Part shown: in pieces, positions 35,401-48,083 of the stretch | Numbering within the stretch: position 1 is the first letter of the stretch | Layout: the number at the start of each line of letters is the position of its first letter | Assembly: GCA_029204225.1 (NCBI GenBank) | Contig: CM055110.1 | Span: 17,863,344 to 17,927,343, forward strand | From: Diphasiastrum complanatum | Taxonomy: Eukaryota > Streptophyta > Lycopodiopsida > Lycopodiales > Lycopodiaceae | Direction: 5' to 3' | Length of the DNA stretch: 64,000 bases | The notes under the pieces: generated by a model | What the model was told of the DNA's origin: nothing | Seen by the model: only the letters and a program-made list of their open reading frames with translations | Databases searched by the model: none | Made by a program: the position numbers and the translations under genes

Positions 35401-35532
35401 TTCAATGCCAAGTACAATATCCATCACATCTTGTAGTATTAAGACAGATTCCATTTTAACCTTCCAAATTGAGTAATTGGAGGTTGACAATCTTTCACTT
35501 GCTTCTAATAGAAAGACACCCATTGAAGTCAT
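32482..35532 (-). pseudogene. Copia E gag-protease-RT-RNase H, in-frame loss of integrase core
   Basis: Gag start MTSMGVFLLEASERLSTSNYS, then interruption by the solo LTR. Gag resumes with the zinc knuckle CFFCGKKGHYATNC; a TAA at about 34104 precedes it. A 334-codon open frame (33938-32934) then reads protease (WYINSGASSHM), pre-integrase, zinc cysteines (CEACAISKSHKKPF) and passes within about 16 residues (HLQRARVFRIKYN) into RT (HDVSINKYKARLCAKGFAQ, LDVSNAFLNGYLEEEIYM). The integrase catalytic core is gone although the frame stays open. RT ends early and YVDD is missing. RNase H continues at 32880-32482 (SWLSKKQDTISLSSCEAEYKAL, CIADLLTKPL). Confidence 0.85.
34565..35254 (+). mobile_element. 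Solo LTR, 690 bp, with 5-bp target duplication
   Basis: Ends are TGTGAAAAATTG...CTTTTCACA with matching TGTGAAAA/TTTTCACA termini, flanked by CTTGA on both sides (34560-34564 and 35255-35259). It interrupts copia E gag between codons for DTLK and SIYEAK, which are contiguous in related copia F. No coding sequence. It carries CACACGTGTG at 35067-35076, as other copia LTRs here do. It is the product of recombination between the two LTRs of a former element. Confidence 0.88.
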
Positions 35533-36846
<1,314 letters not shown>

Positions 36847-37062
36847 TGGGATCAAGGAGACCAGATCCACAATAGATTTTGTCATTCTTCACAATGAGAA
36901 AGACAAAGCAGAAAATTGGATACCAAAAAAATATGTTAAAAACACGGGTATTAATGCATCCATCATCGAAAAGAGCGTTTAGAAAGAGAAAACAATCCAA
37001 GTTATCTTTTAGGTCCTATTGGAAAGCTAGAATTCTTAACTTTAGAGCATCGCCAAGTGGGA

Positions 37063-37200
37063 AAACATGTTGAACTAATACCTCTAAAATAGGAGCCCAC
37101 ACAACCACATGTAGTAATATTGGATGTCATACATTCAGGTATATTGGAGCCAAGTGGTTGTGTGGGCTCCCATTTTAGAGGTGTTAGTTCAACATGTTTA
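37063..37200. mobile_element. Fold-back element with 47-bp arms
   Basis: The left arm (37063-37108) and right arm (37154-37200) are near-perfect inverted copies (AACATGTTGAACTAA..., GGAGCCCACACAACCAC...), with a 45-base loop. A third copy of one arm end plus loop (GGGAGCCCACACAACCAC...GGATGTCATACATTCAG) lies in direct orientation at about 37421-37473. Confidence 0.8.
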
Positions 37201-37418
37201 TATGCATTCCGAGTTGAGTATTCAATCTGTCCATCTAAATGATCATAAAAAATACAATTGTAAGTATCTGAATCATTGCGGTTTTATTTTTATGCAACTA
37301 AATCCAACTCTATTCTTTTATGCAGATTTACTTTTATTTAGCAGACTGAATTTGGATATCTATTTAGAAACTCATATCTATTCTGTCATGCATATTTATA
37401 TCCATCAAATATAAAGGA

Positions 37419-37475
37419 ATGGGAGCCCACACAACCACTTGCAGGTATATTGGATGTCATACATTCAGATATAGG
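37419..37475. repeat. Direct copy of fold-back arm and loop
   Basis: Repeats about 37089-37145 (GGAGCCCACACAACCAC, then TATTGGATGTCATACATTCAG). The intervening 37201-37418 is AT-rich and unassigned, so the whole could be a longer element with the same terminus at each end. Confidence 0.75.
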
Positions 37476-37479
37476 AAAA

Positions 37480-38042
37480 TTGTAGTACAAAGGTCGATCT
37501 TCAAAAGAACTTGTTGATCTGACTCAGCAACTTCGACTAGATTCTGTCCTTGCAAAATGTTGAAATAACTGAAAAGTTATTCAACAGATGTGCTGCTGCC
37601 TGAATGATGGGTTCCATGATAGCATCTATCAGGTAACCATTGTTAGTCTGGATTGGGATTTCTGGTGCGTTTAGGTGACGAACGGTTTGATCAGAGTTTT
37701 GGTGTGACGATGGGAGATGGGTTGACGATCATCTGACATAATGCCAATGGTGATTATCGAGTTTGCATTAATCATGACCTTGTACGTGGTGGTACAGGAA
37801 GTGGAAGCGAGTCTTTTCCTCGTCCTAGGTGGCGTAAGCATGAAGGGCGAGGCCCATGTTAATCTCAGAATGGAAAAGCACCGGGTAAAAACCCATTGCC
37901 TCTAGAAGTGGGCCGGCTGCCTACAGCCATGGTTGGATCAGAGCGTCAGAGGGTAAGGGCCAAATTTGTGTGGCCTCAGAGATTTCACGCTGGATCACCT
38001 GCTTGGTGCCAAAGTCTTCAAAGGATGAGTTGGCCATGTTAG
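37480..38042 (-). pseudogene. Gypsy J: gag N-terminal fragment
   Basis: On the minus strand a Met at about 38042 starts NSSFEDFGTKQVIQREISE...WPLPSDALIQPWL, followed by decayed gag-like codons (LEAMGFYPVLFHSEINMG, APEIPIQTNNGYLIDAIMEP). The assignment as gypsy gag start is tentative: it follows the broken integrase of gypsy I in the same orientation, where no second gag would be expected within one element. Frame breaks throughout. Confidence 0.4.
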
Positions 38043-38255
38043 CAGTGATGATTAGAGGTCAAAAAAGTAGAAAAAACGGTGGAAAAGGTAAAAAGGTGTG
38101 GAAATGACAAAAACTATGAATTACGAGTGTTGGATGACAAGTATTGTAGTTCAGAGCATAGATCAATGTTCAGTATGAGCAGATGATAGTTGGTAGGAAT
38201 TTTGGTCGCAAACGAATAACTTGGTAATTTCAGTGTAAATTTTGGCAGAGCTTCG

Positions 38256-38720
38256 CTAGCAAAGGTGACAAATGACTCGAGCCTGGGAACTTCTTGTTGC
38301 AGGGTGAATTGAACCGATGTAATCCAATCCCCACTTTTTGAATGGTGCTTGGGCTAAGACCGGGTGCAGTAGGTCATAATTCAATCTCGTTGGCCTTCTC
38401 GCCCTTTGGCACACATCGCACTTTTTCAAGTATTCCTCCGTATCCTTATGAATGGTTGGCCACCAACATCTTGGTTGTGAGATCTTGCGAACTGTAATGT
38501 CGGAAGAAAAATGGCCTCCACCCATGCCTTTATGTGAAAGTGAAATGATCTGGGTGGCCTCATGAGGAAGAATACACCGTCGAAGAATTCTATCTAGTCC
38601 TCTTTGATACAACTGGCCGACAATCAGCTGATAAGGTCTAGCCTTCAAGATCAATTTCCGCTGTTCCGCCTTTGGTAGTGATTTGTCTGGTTGGCCCCGC
38701 ATTAGATATTTTAATCGCAT
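38256..38720 (-). pseudogene. Gypsy I integrase zinc domain and core start
   Basis: Reads LKYLMRGQPDKSLP, GQLYQRGLDRILRRCILPHEA and the H2C2 zinc domain (H-KGMGGGH...CDVCQRARRP), then FKKWGLDYIGSIHPAT, the first catalytic-Asp block (WGLDYIG). It terminates soon after; the rest of integrase and the 3' LTR are missing. Confidence 0.82.
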
Positions 38721-40386
38721 AGATCATTGCCAGTGCTTCTCGCTTTGTGGTTGAATAATTCATTTCGGTATCACTGAGCTGTCCGCTTGCAAATCGGATT
38801 GGAAAATCCTTTTTGTGTTCACTTGGCTGGGTTAAGACTACTCCAACTGCATACTTCGATGTGTCCATATGCACGTGAAACTCAATGGAGCAATTGGGTA
38901 GGCGTAGGATTGGTGCTGAGGCCAATGCATCCTTAAGCTTCTGGAAAGCCCTTAGGACTTCCTTGTTCCAATGTGGATCCGTCGTGAGTTTGTAAATTGG
39001 TTGGGCTAACTCCACAAAATCAAGAATGAAAATCCTATAATAGTTAGCATGATCCATGAAGATATAGACTTCGCGGATCGTCTCCGGTGGTGGTAGATCA
39101 ACAATTATCCTGATCTTTGATAGATTTGTGGCGATCCCGTGTCTTGACACTATATGGCCGAGAATCAAGCCATGTGTCACCCAAAATTGACATTTTTCTG
39201 GATTCAGGAAGATCTAGTAGTCACAACAGTTTTGTAACACCTTCTCCAAATTGGATAAGTGTTCTGAGTCTGGTCCATGCACGCACAGATCATCCAAGAA
39301 AATCTCCAAAAATTTTTGCAAATAATCTTTGAATGTCGTCTGCATGACTCGCTAGAAGGTGCTTGGGGCATTGTAAAGTGCGAATGGCATCACTTTATAG
39401 GCATAAGTTCCCCATTTCGTGGCAAATGCTATCTTGTGCTGGTTCTGAGGGGCTATCTTCACCTGGTTGTAGCCGTTGAAGCCGTCTAGAAAACTGTAGG
39501 CTTCGGCGCCAGCTACTCTGTCGAGGACACTTTTCGTAAATGGTAGAGAAAAATGATCTTTTTTGGTGACTGCATTTAGCGCCTTTAGATTCACACAAAT
39601 CCGCATTTTGCCGTTCTTCTTGGGTACTATAACTATCGGTGATACCCATTCCATGTGCTCGATTTCATAGATGAAATCTGCATCCATCAGCTTCTGCAAT
39701 TCTTGCTTGATCAGCTCAGTATAATTCGGGTTGCAGCGGTAATAATAGCTTACCTTGGGAACTACTCCATCCACCAAGGGTATGGTGTGTTGGACTACTG
39801 TTGGTGGAATGCCCTTCAGGTCACTATAACGCCAGGAAAAACAGTCTTTATACTCCACCAACAACGATCATAGTCTCTGGAATTGTGTGGGTGTTAACTG
39901 CTCTCCCACATGCACTATCTTTTCTTCTTCACCTGGCTTGACAAGATTCATCAACTATATTCGCGCAGGTCCCTTGAAGACTTGTTTCGCTGGTGCCTGA
40001 CTTTGATTAGGTTCTCTTTGGGCTTGCGGCATCATGATTACCATGTCATCCAAGGTATAATTCTTGAAAGTCTCAGGCATCTCGTGAAGTGGTGCTCGTC
40101 GAGATTCCTCCTTTAGCATATTGATCTTAGTCCGACTTGTCATTTTTTGATTTTTTGTCACCTGTGTAGAAGATGACGCTGTATCTGAGTCTATCTTGAT
40201 TGACTTCAAGGAGTCCAACATCTTCTTTTTGCCCTTTTTTGTCATTTTGGTGGGTTCATCCCTGTTGTCTTTCATCGAGACTGCCGTGACATTCACCTCG
40301 TGGTTACGAATATCAACATCCACTATAGCTATCGCCTCTTTGGGTAGATCACTCCATCGGATCACCTGGTTGTAGCGTTGCTTCAA
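38640..40386 (-). pseudogene. Gypsy I linker, reverse transcriptase and RNase H
   Basis: A linker (40386-39955) is followed by RT from about 39864: DCFSWRYSDLKGIPP, VSPIVIVPKKNGKMRICVNLKALN, FSLPFTKSVLDRVAGAEAYSFLDGFNGYNQV and MPFALYNAPSTF. A TAG lies where Gln is normal (about 39352), then FLEIFLDDLCVH with the catalytic aspartates intact. Then come HWNKEVLRAFQKLKDAL and RNase H (FHVHMDTSKYAVGVVLTQ, NYSTTKREALAMIYAI). Another stop lies near 39215. Confidence 0.85.
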
Positions 40387-41196
40387 CTAATTCTTCTTAT
40401 TCGCAGGTGCCTTGGGTGGATCGATCCTTGAGATTTTCGCCATAACAGACTTTTGCAGTGGTTGAGTTGGTACTTTCTTGGTTCTGTAATGATCTAGGTC
40501 CATGTGATGTAGGACCTGTTCATCAGTCAGCTCAATCTCCTTATTATAAGTTAGAGCATGTTGCCAAGGGACTAGATCATCGTCCACTAGGTTCTCAATA
40601 GGCTCCACTGACAGCCATGCTATGTTTATCATATTCACCCCAAATGTGACTGGTGTGTCCATAGTGTAACACTTGGGTGTAGATGTACTGGGTTTCGGAT
40701 CTGATTCATATTGACATGCCCGACAGTCGATAGTTGCTAACTCATCCGTCCATCTTATAACATCCGTCTCTGAATCATAGTGATCTCCCTTGGATGGCCT
40801 TGGGCGATCAATCGTGTGATCTATCGTAGATGATCCGTCATCAGCTTTGAGTGCAATAGATTTCACCGCCCATGTGGTTGAATCAGCCTTTACAGTATGT
40901 TCTCTTCTGAAGTTTCCCGTACTCCAGTTGTGTACTACTTGCGCAGTCCTCAAGCATGGTCTTCTCAGTAAAACACGGTATGCAGATGGAGATTCAGGTA
41001 TATCCATGACTACAAAAGTAATTGCAAACTGCATGCCTACTATCTTTACGGGGATATTGGCAGCTACAGCTTTTGGTTTCACACAGAATTGATCTGCTAG
41101 CTTGATGGCGAATCTTGTTGGCTTCAACCCTTGCAAACCCCATTTTTTATAAAAAGTAGTGGAGATTAAATTGACACCCGATTCTCCATCTACCAT
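40387..41196 (-). pseudogene. Gypsy I protease region
   Basis: Open for 269 codons. It starts MVDGESGVNLISTTFYKKWGL, which corresponds to the gypsy aspartic protease active-site block (D-G-x-S-G then hydrophobic), followed by LKPTRFAIKLADQ and VKIVGMQFAITFVVMDI, typical of this protease, then a linker. A frame change separates it from upstream gag and from downstream linker and RT. Confidence 0.75.
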
Positions 41197-42518
41197 TGTT
41201 GCCTCGTCCTCGTATCTCTTGTGTTTGATTGGTAAAGTAATATTGTGTTCCTCGCTTTCCCATGCTGCTCTGATGTGGAGGACGTTACTTGTTTCTTCAT
41301 AGTCCGTATAGTATATGGCTCAAGTGCTACTGGCTCCTCATCTGCTTTGGCACATTCAGCTAGAAGGCTTTTCGCTTGTGGTGCAATTCGCAGTAGTTCT
41401 CCGAGTGGTAAACTAACATGGCTTGACAATAAAAGTGTGAGCCTTTCAGTGCGTGGTTCCTCGGGCTCCACCATGTGAAAAGGTGGTTCATGTTGGTGCA
41501 ACCGATCATTCTGATTAGTGCACAGTGGTGAGCCCACTTGCGGTATTCCTTCGACGCCAACTGGAGGTTCCGTGGGATTGTTTCTTTCTTGCTCTTTTTC
41601 CTCCGCTTGTGCTTTATGTACCTAGTGTCTTATTTTCTAGTACTGCCTTCTTTCTTCTCTCACATTCGGATATGGCGCAGAAATTGAGGGTTGGTCGTCA
41701 GTGATCGATGGTGGTGGTGAGGGAGCCACTTCCTTCCTCTTCTGTGCTCGCGTAACAGCTAATACAGGAGCGTGGAATTGTCGTCCTTCCAATGGCATCC
41801 TTGTTGGAACTGCTGGTTGCTATATTGCAATGAAGTTAAGAGGTGCACTGGTTTCAGGTTTAAATGAACAATTCTTAAACAGTGTCCATAACCACATTCA
41901 CGATAGATGGATGTATATTGTCCCTTGTAGGGACATTCCGCAATTCTGTGTCCTTCGCCACATCCGTAGCAGCCGTAATTTCTTCCGTCTTGACACTGAG
42001 TTTGAGCTGCATAGGCCGCAACATATTCATTTATGACAGGATCCATAAATGGTTCATCTGGTCCGTACCATTGCTGCTACTCAGGTTGAGGTGGCATTTG
42101 CATCTCTGGTTCCGCTGTTGTCAGGTTTACATGGGACACTTGTTGATTGGTTGGCCCTTGTGGTGCAGGTAAGGCTATACGTTGTTGTTGATTCGGTGCG
42201 CCGTACCTCGGTGCCGCGTTGGGAGCCCCTTGATGGTAAGGATAAGAAGTTTGATAAGGACTTCTTTTCTGTTGAACGATCTGGGGGTTAAACAGGCAAA
42301 ATGTCGTATCGTGCGATGTTGCATTGCACAGATGGCAGAATCTATGTGTCAGTCTTGGATTTTGCTTTAGGATTGGACACCATACATTCTCCCATCTCGG
42401 ATACTACAGCTGGTTTGGTTCCGGTTGATGTGGCGTTACTGCTACAGCTCCCTATAAGGCTTTCACTTTCTGGTCAAACTGCGTCATAAGTTGCTCCATC
42501 TGTTGTTTGTGTAATTTC
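41197..42518 (-). pseudogene. Gypsy I gag C-terminal region
   Basis: The minus strand reads QQMEQLMTQFDQKVKAL, ENVWCPILKQ, a zinc knuckle FCHLCNATSHDTTFC, SYPYHQGAPN, WYGPDEPFMDPVINEYVAAY and a second knuckle CYGCGEGHRIAEC. Then follow a linker and LLRIAPQAKSLLAECAKADEEPV. Several stops and frameshifts. The uninterrupted SYPYHQG block is the reference that shows where copia G inserted in sister gypsy H. Confidence 0.8.
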
Positions 42519-43312
42519 TGACAAAATTTCCAAAATTCACACGTGTGGGGAATGTCCACAAGTATGATTGATCTTGATTAAGCTTTGTGATTAGCACAAT
42601 AACCTGATTCTAGATTGTTTAGCAAGATCTAGTTCAGAAGAAATGGCTCAACCACAATCTAGCATGCTAAGCATCAAATTATGATAGCAATGAATCAAAG
42701 AATGAACAAAAGTACAAGATTTCAGTGTATTAGCATTAGCTTCAACACGAGTTAGAGAGAGAAAGCTAGAGAGATAACAAAAACAATAGTTTAGATCCAA
42801 AATGGCATGAGGTAGCTACAAAACTTTGGTTCTTCATCATTGATTGTGAGGAGAGCTACACATATTTATGGAGTTTGAGGTAGCTCGAGGTAGACCCACA
42901 TCTATCCATTCCAAACTGACAACTAAAGTGACATCTAGAGTCTATGTGACATTTGTCACTTGCCATGCATGAAATTCTACCAACTTTTTACAGGTGTACT
43001 AGTTCTAACTAACAAAGTACAAATCCTCATGCATGTGTCCATTATACTTTGTGCATGCCTTGCATGTCACTATGATCACTTACAATTAATGCATGTGAAT
43101 TTCCACGAGTTTCTACAAGCATGAATTTGCCAATTCTATGTCTACAAACTATATGCAAGTTGTATTCTTCAATCTAGACATTACATAACCATGTAGCTTG
43201 AGTTCTATGTAGGCCAAACTTGGCATTTTGCATCAATGAGCTACATACTTGCATGGTACAACATTTGTAGCAAGCCAAGAAATCAATATGATTTGTTTTT
43301 CCAATTTTAACA
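42519..43312 (-). repeat. 3' LTR of copia F
   Basis: Starts TGTTAAAATTGG and ends AAATTTTGTCA on the minus strand. The inner part matches the 5' LTR remnant over its 88 bases with a few differences. Contains CACACGTGTG at 42538-42547. Confidence 0.88.
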
Positions 43313-43329
43313 CTCCTCCTAAAAATAAT

Positions 43330-46300
43330 CTATATTGATTTGAACATGGATCTTGGTATAACTCCAAGATTGGCTCTATGCTTGATGATGGAACTTTTGC
43401 TCAAAGGTTTGGTGAGCATATCGGCAATGCAAGATGATGTGTCGATGTGCTCCAAATTGAACTTTTCTCCAATGAGCTTCTCTCTCACGAAGTGATGTGC
43501 AACTTCGATATGCTTGCTCCTTGTATGGAATATCGGGTTGTTGGCAAGGGCTTGGGCTGAAATGTTGTCACACATGATCATAGGTAGATCCTCTTCCAGG
43601 ATTATCTTTAGTTACACTAGTAACCTCTTGATCCAAAGCACTTCCTTTGTTGTTGTAGTGAGTGCCTTGTACTCAGCTTCACATGATGAGAGTGATACAG
43701 TATCTTGCTTTTTGGAAAGCCAAGATATCAAGTTTCCTCCAAGATATATGACATAAGCACTTGTAGATTTTTGATCTGCTCTATCACTTGCAAAATTCGA
43801 GTCAGAATAACCAATAATAGAAAGATCTTCACTTTTATACAATCAACCAACATCAAAAGTTGAAGATATATATCTAAGCACTCTCTTGGCCATTTTTCAA
43901 TGATAGTAGGATTTTGCATATCCTAGCTCAACTTATGAACACTAAAGCTTATGTCAGGTCTAGTTATTGTGAGCCAAATTAAGGAGCCTATAAGACTTCT
44001 AAAAAGGGTGATGTCCACGAAGGATCTTTCATCACCTTTGTTAGAATCCTTTACATTTTGTTCCATAGGTGTTTCTATACTCTTACAATTCAACATATTG
44101 AACTTCTTTAACATTGAAAGAGCATACTTGGACTGACATACAAAAGCTTTATCTTTAAGAAAGTCAATCTCTAATCCTAGAATATAGTGAGTTTTTCCAA
44201 GATCTTGCATCTTGAACTCTTTTCCAAGTGCAATCTTGGTTTCCTCAACTAACTTGATACTACTTCCTGTCCGAATGATATCATCAACATAAATAAGAAG
44301 AATGACAATATCTTTATCAAAAAACTTGACATATAAGGAAGGATCATAGTTACTAAGATTAAATCCTAGTGACTCGATAATACCATGACCTTGGAGCTTG
44401 CTTCAATCCATATAAACTTTTGAAGAGCAAGCAAACTTTTTCTTTATCATGGATGAACCCAGTAGGCTGATCCATATAAATCTCTTCTTCTAGATACCCA
44501 TTTAGAAATGCATTAGAGACATCTAGTTGAAGAACTTGCCAATTGAAAAAACAAGCAAGAAAAATTATGATTCTAATTGATACCATCTTTGCAACTAGGG
44601 CAAAGGTCTCCTCATAATCAAGTCCACAAACTTGAGCGAAACCTTTAGCACAAAGCCTAGCCTTGTACTTGTTGATTGTGCCACCTTGATTATACTTGAC
44701 TCGAAAAACCTTGCAACCAATGATGTGCTTGTTGGATGGAAGATCCACTAGCTCCCATGTCTTATTGGCCATCAAAGATTCATATTCCTCCTTCATGGCA
44801 AGGTACCATTCCTTCAAGTTGAGTGCATCATATACATCCTTCGTCTCCTCATGAGAAATAAAATAGGCATAATTAGTGGAGTTGATTTCCACTTGCTTGT
44901 CTCTATCTTCATAGGTAAGCCTTCTAGGCTCGGATCTTTCTCTTTGAGATCTCCTTGGTGAAAAGATTCGAGGTGACTCCTCCTCAATTCTCGGCCCCAT
45001 TTCTCCATGATAATCTTCAAGGGTGAGGATTGGAGTATCTTTGTGAGAATCTTTGAACTCAGCCTCCTCAAGAATGTATTTTTTATCTTCATGGAATATA
45101 ACATCTCTACTCTCAATTGTAGTTGAGGTAGAGGGAACATAGATTCTGTAAGCTTTCTTGTTGGATGCATATCCAACCACGATCCCTTTAATAGGATTAG
45201 GATCATCTCTTTTCCTTGTTTCCAAGGGCATATTAACAAAGCAAGCACAACCAAAAACTCTAAGGTGATGTACCTTAGGTTCTTAAACAAGGCTTCAAAA
45301 GGTGATTTTCCAGCAAGTGCATTGTGAGGTAATCTATTGCACAAATAGTTTGCACAATTTATGGCTTCACCCCAATAATCAATAGGCAAAGAAGCTGCTA
45401 CTCGAATTGCTTTAGCACATTCACATAAAGATCTGTTTTTCCTCTCAGCTACTCCATTTTGAGATGGAGAATAAGCACAAGAAAACTTTCACTTTATTCC
45501 TTCACCTTCACAGTACTCATGAAACCTGTTGGAGATGTATTCACCTCTTCCATCACATCTTCAAGCCTTAACTTCAAAAGAAAACTGTTTCTCAACATAA
45601 GCTTTGAAGATTAGGAAGTGATCAAAAACCATTGCCTTTGAAGAAAGTAGATACAACCAAGTATATCTAGTAAAGTCATCAATAAAGGTGACAAAACATG
45701 TTGCACCACCAATACTTTTAGAAGAGGAAAAATGTACTTCTGATTGTATAAGCTCCAAAGGATGAGTAGTCTTTATAAAAGACTTCTAATATGGCTTTCT
45801 GTGTGACTTTGCAATGGCACAAGCCTCACAAGGCTTGAAATCTTTAGAAAGAATTTTTTTTTTGGAAGACCAATAGTTTTCATCTTCTTAACCATAGAAG
45901 ACATAGATTTAAAGTTAGGATGACCCAACCTTCTATGCCACAACTCCTTCATAGATAACAAGACAACTTCACAAAGGTTTGCATTCTCATAATAATTCAA
46001 CTTAAAAATTCCACCACATCTAGATCCATCAGCAAGGATCTCATCTTTTCTCTTAATAAAACAAGTATTGGAGTTGAATTTTACATCACAACCGTTATCA
46101 AGCAACTTTCCCACACTAATTAAGCTCTTTGTGAGGTTTGGAATGAGAAGAACATTAGAAAGTGCAAGAACTTTTGAAGAAGCAAGTTTCAATGGAATGT
46201 TGCCAATTCCTTCTATTGGACACTCATGATCATTAGCTGTGTAAATAGATCTCTTGAGTCCTTTGAAAGGTAAGATTGAGTCAAATGACTCCTTTGAATA

Positions 46301-47282
46301 GCACATATGTGAAGAGGCTCCACTGTCTATGTACCAAGCTCCATATTTCTTGAAAGGTGATGAAGAAAACCTAGACCCATAAGTGATCCTTCTCCATCAC
46401 TTGCAACAAAGTCTTCTTCAATCTCTTTGGAGAGATTAGCTTGCTTGAGTTGGTTTTTCTTCTTGAAGCAATTAGAGGCATAGTGCCCCTTCTTGCCACA
46501 GAAGAAACACTTCACTTTTTTCTTCTTGGTCTTTGAGTTAGAAGGATGAGATGTATCATCCTCTTCATCATCTTTGTCTCGATCTTTGGCTTTGTCTTTG
46601 TTGGATGCTTGAGAGAACTGGTTCTGACTCCTTCCTTTCTGCTTGCCTTTGACAAAGAGGGCTTTGTCACTTCCACTATGCTCGAGTTTGTTCATCCTGG
46701 AGAGTTTATAGCTTTGTCTAGATTCTTCAGAAATAAGAATTCCTTGGAGAATTCTAAATTAGGCAACTCCTCTTTAATAGCAAAAGACTAAACAAGATTA
46801 TCATAGTCATCTCTCAAGCCATTCAGTATGACTTGAACTAGCTCATCTTGGTTAATAGTAACACCAACACAGGAAAGCTCTCTATGTAAATCTTTAACTC
46901 TCAGAACATAGTTAGATGCACTCTCTTCACTTCTTTGAAAACTTTGGAAAATTTGATTCCTAAGAGTGAGTATTCTAGAAGTATTCTTTGCTTCACAGAT
47001 GGTCTTTAGTGCATCCCAAGCTTCTTTGGCTGTAGTGCAAGATCTTATCTCTCTCAAAATTTCATTAGATACATTCATCTTAATGAAATGTAGAGTCATT
47101 CTAGCTCTTTTCTTGTACTTAAGAATTGCAGCCTGTGCTTGAGGCTCCTCCTCAACACCAAGCACAATATCCATAACATCCTGGAGTATCAAGATAGACT
47201 CCATTCTGAACTTCCAAATTGAGTAATTAGAAGTGTTTAGTCTTTCACTGGCTTCTAGAAGATATCCTCCCTGAGATGCCAT
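43330..47282 (-). pseudogene. Copia F gag-pol, all domains present but frame broken
   Basis: Gag from Met at 47282 (MASQGGYLLEASERLNTSNYS) with zinc knuckle CFFCGKKGHYASNC, then protease (DSGASSHM), pre-integrase (ELWHRRLGHPNF), and integrase core (CFVTFIDDFTRYTW, later HNALAGKSPFEAL). RT follows: LDVSNAFLNGYLEEEIYMDQ, FKSLYGLKQAPRSWY, and YVDDII at about 44290 with catalytic Asp pair intact. RNase H comprises YSDSNFASDRADQKSTSAY, SSCEAEYKAL, NPIFHTRSKHIEV and IADMLTKPL. About eight stops or frameshifts divide it into open segments, the longest being 290 codons (45231-44359). This is the reference copy for judging deletions in E, G and M. Confidence 0.88.
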
Positions 47283-47982
47283 TTTAATGAAGACTTCTTA
47301 GTTATTGGATTGAGATATATTTGAGCTTGTTCCAATTAAAGTTGCTGCTCTCTTTCACTATAGGTATTTTCAAGGATGTACTACCTTCCTATGTGAAACA
47401 CTTGCAACTGTATTTGAGATGACTCTCAAATATTCCACAAAACAAGTTATCTAGATCAGACACACAAAGTGGATTGAGACACTTTGGCTAGTTTGAATCC
47501 TACTTTTGGCATGTGTGAAATGGATCAAAAGAAAACACAATTGACTCTCAGAAGGCTCAAAAGGTGTTCATTACTTCAAACTTAGTCTTGATCTTCAGTT
47601 TCTTGTGTAGGATGCTCAAAACAATGGATTCAGAACAAAGCAAGACTAAATCAAATCAAAATGTTGTGCTAGACACATCAGATTGTTTTGATTTCAATTT
47701 CTATGAAAAGTACAAATCATAAGCTTTCCATTAAGCTATAACACTGCTATATTTGGATCTACTAACAAGGAGAACAAAAAGACTAAAAATATTTGATTTT
47801 CACAAGTGCGGAATTCCAGATTTCCGGACTACCACTTTTCAGGTCTAAAAATTCAATCCCAATCTGATTTGTTCCAAATACACTTTAGAGAAAGGAGAGA
47901 AAAAGTGTAAAACTACTTTTTTGCTTGATTTAGCTCTTAGTTTCTTGTACAATCAGAGATGTTATCATGCAAAGCGCAATTT

Positions 47983-47995
47983 GGCTCTGATACCA
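47983..47995 (-). other. Primer-binding site of copia F
   Basis: TGGTATCAGAGCC on the minus strand, immediately adjacent to the ...TTTTGTCA end of the 5' LTR. Confidence 0.92.
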
Positions 47996-48083
47996 TGACA
48001 AAATTTATAGAATTCACACGTGTGGGAAATGTCCAAAAGTATGATTGATCTTGATTAAGCTTTGTGATTAGCACAATAACCTA
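47996..48083 (-). repeat. Truncated 5' LTR of copia F
   Basis: Only the last 88 bases of the LTR remain. They match the corresponding end of the 3' LTR and include CACACGTGTG at 48015-48024. Confidence 0.85.

Larger units (their letters stand above)
31830..35532 (-). mobile_element. Copia E, integrase-deleted, with solo LTR inserted in gag
   Basis: In minus-strand order: gag start (35532), solo LTR insertion (35254-34565), rest of gag, protease, a truncated integrase joined to RT, a gap, RNase H (to 32482), purine tract (AGGAGGAG) and 3' LTR (32463 to about 31830). The 5' LTR and primer site were not found; a leader-like stretch extends to about 36100. The protein is closely related to copia F (43.3-47.3 kb). 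Confidence 0.82.
38250..42518 (-). mobile_element. Ty3/gypsy element I, both ends truncated
   Basis: Order on the minus strand: gag C-terminus with zinc knuckles, protease, RT, RNase H and integrase zinc domain. This gag-PR-RT-RH-IN order is diagnostic of Ty3/gypsy. No LTR was found. It ends at about 38250 inside integrase and at 42518 against the 3' LTR of copia F. Gypsy H (48-55 kb) is the same family on the opposite strand. Confidence 0.85.
42519..48083 (-). mobile_element. Copia F, nearly full length, 5' LTR truncated
   Basis: In minus-strand order: 88-bp remnant of 5' LTR (48083-47996), primer site (47995-47983), leader, gag, protease, integrase, RT and RNase H (47282-43330), purine tract (AGGAGGAG) and complete 3' LTR (43312-42519, about 794 bp). 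It sits against gypsy I on the left. On the right the 5' LTR breaks off at gypsy H, so no target duplication can be checked. Confidence 0.88.

Noticed and set aside
38256-42518. Endogenous plant pararetrovirus (caulimovirid) instead of gypsy
   Set aside because: An integrase zinc domain with core start follows RNase H, and no movement-protein or coat motif is seen. Ty3/gypsy fits.
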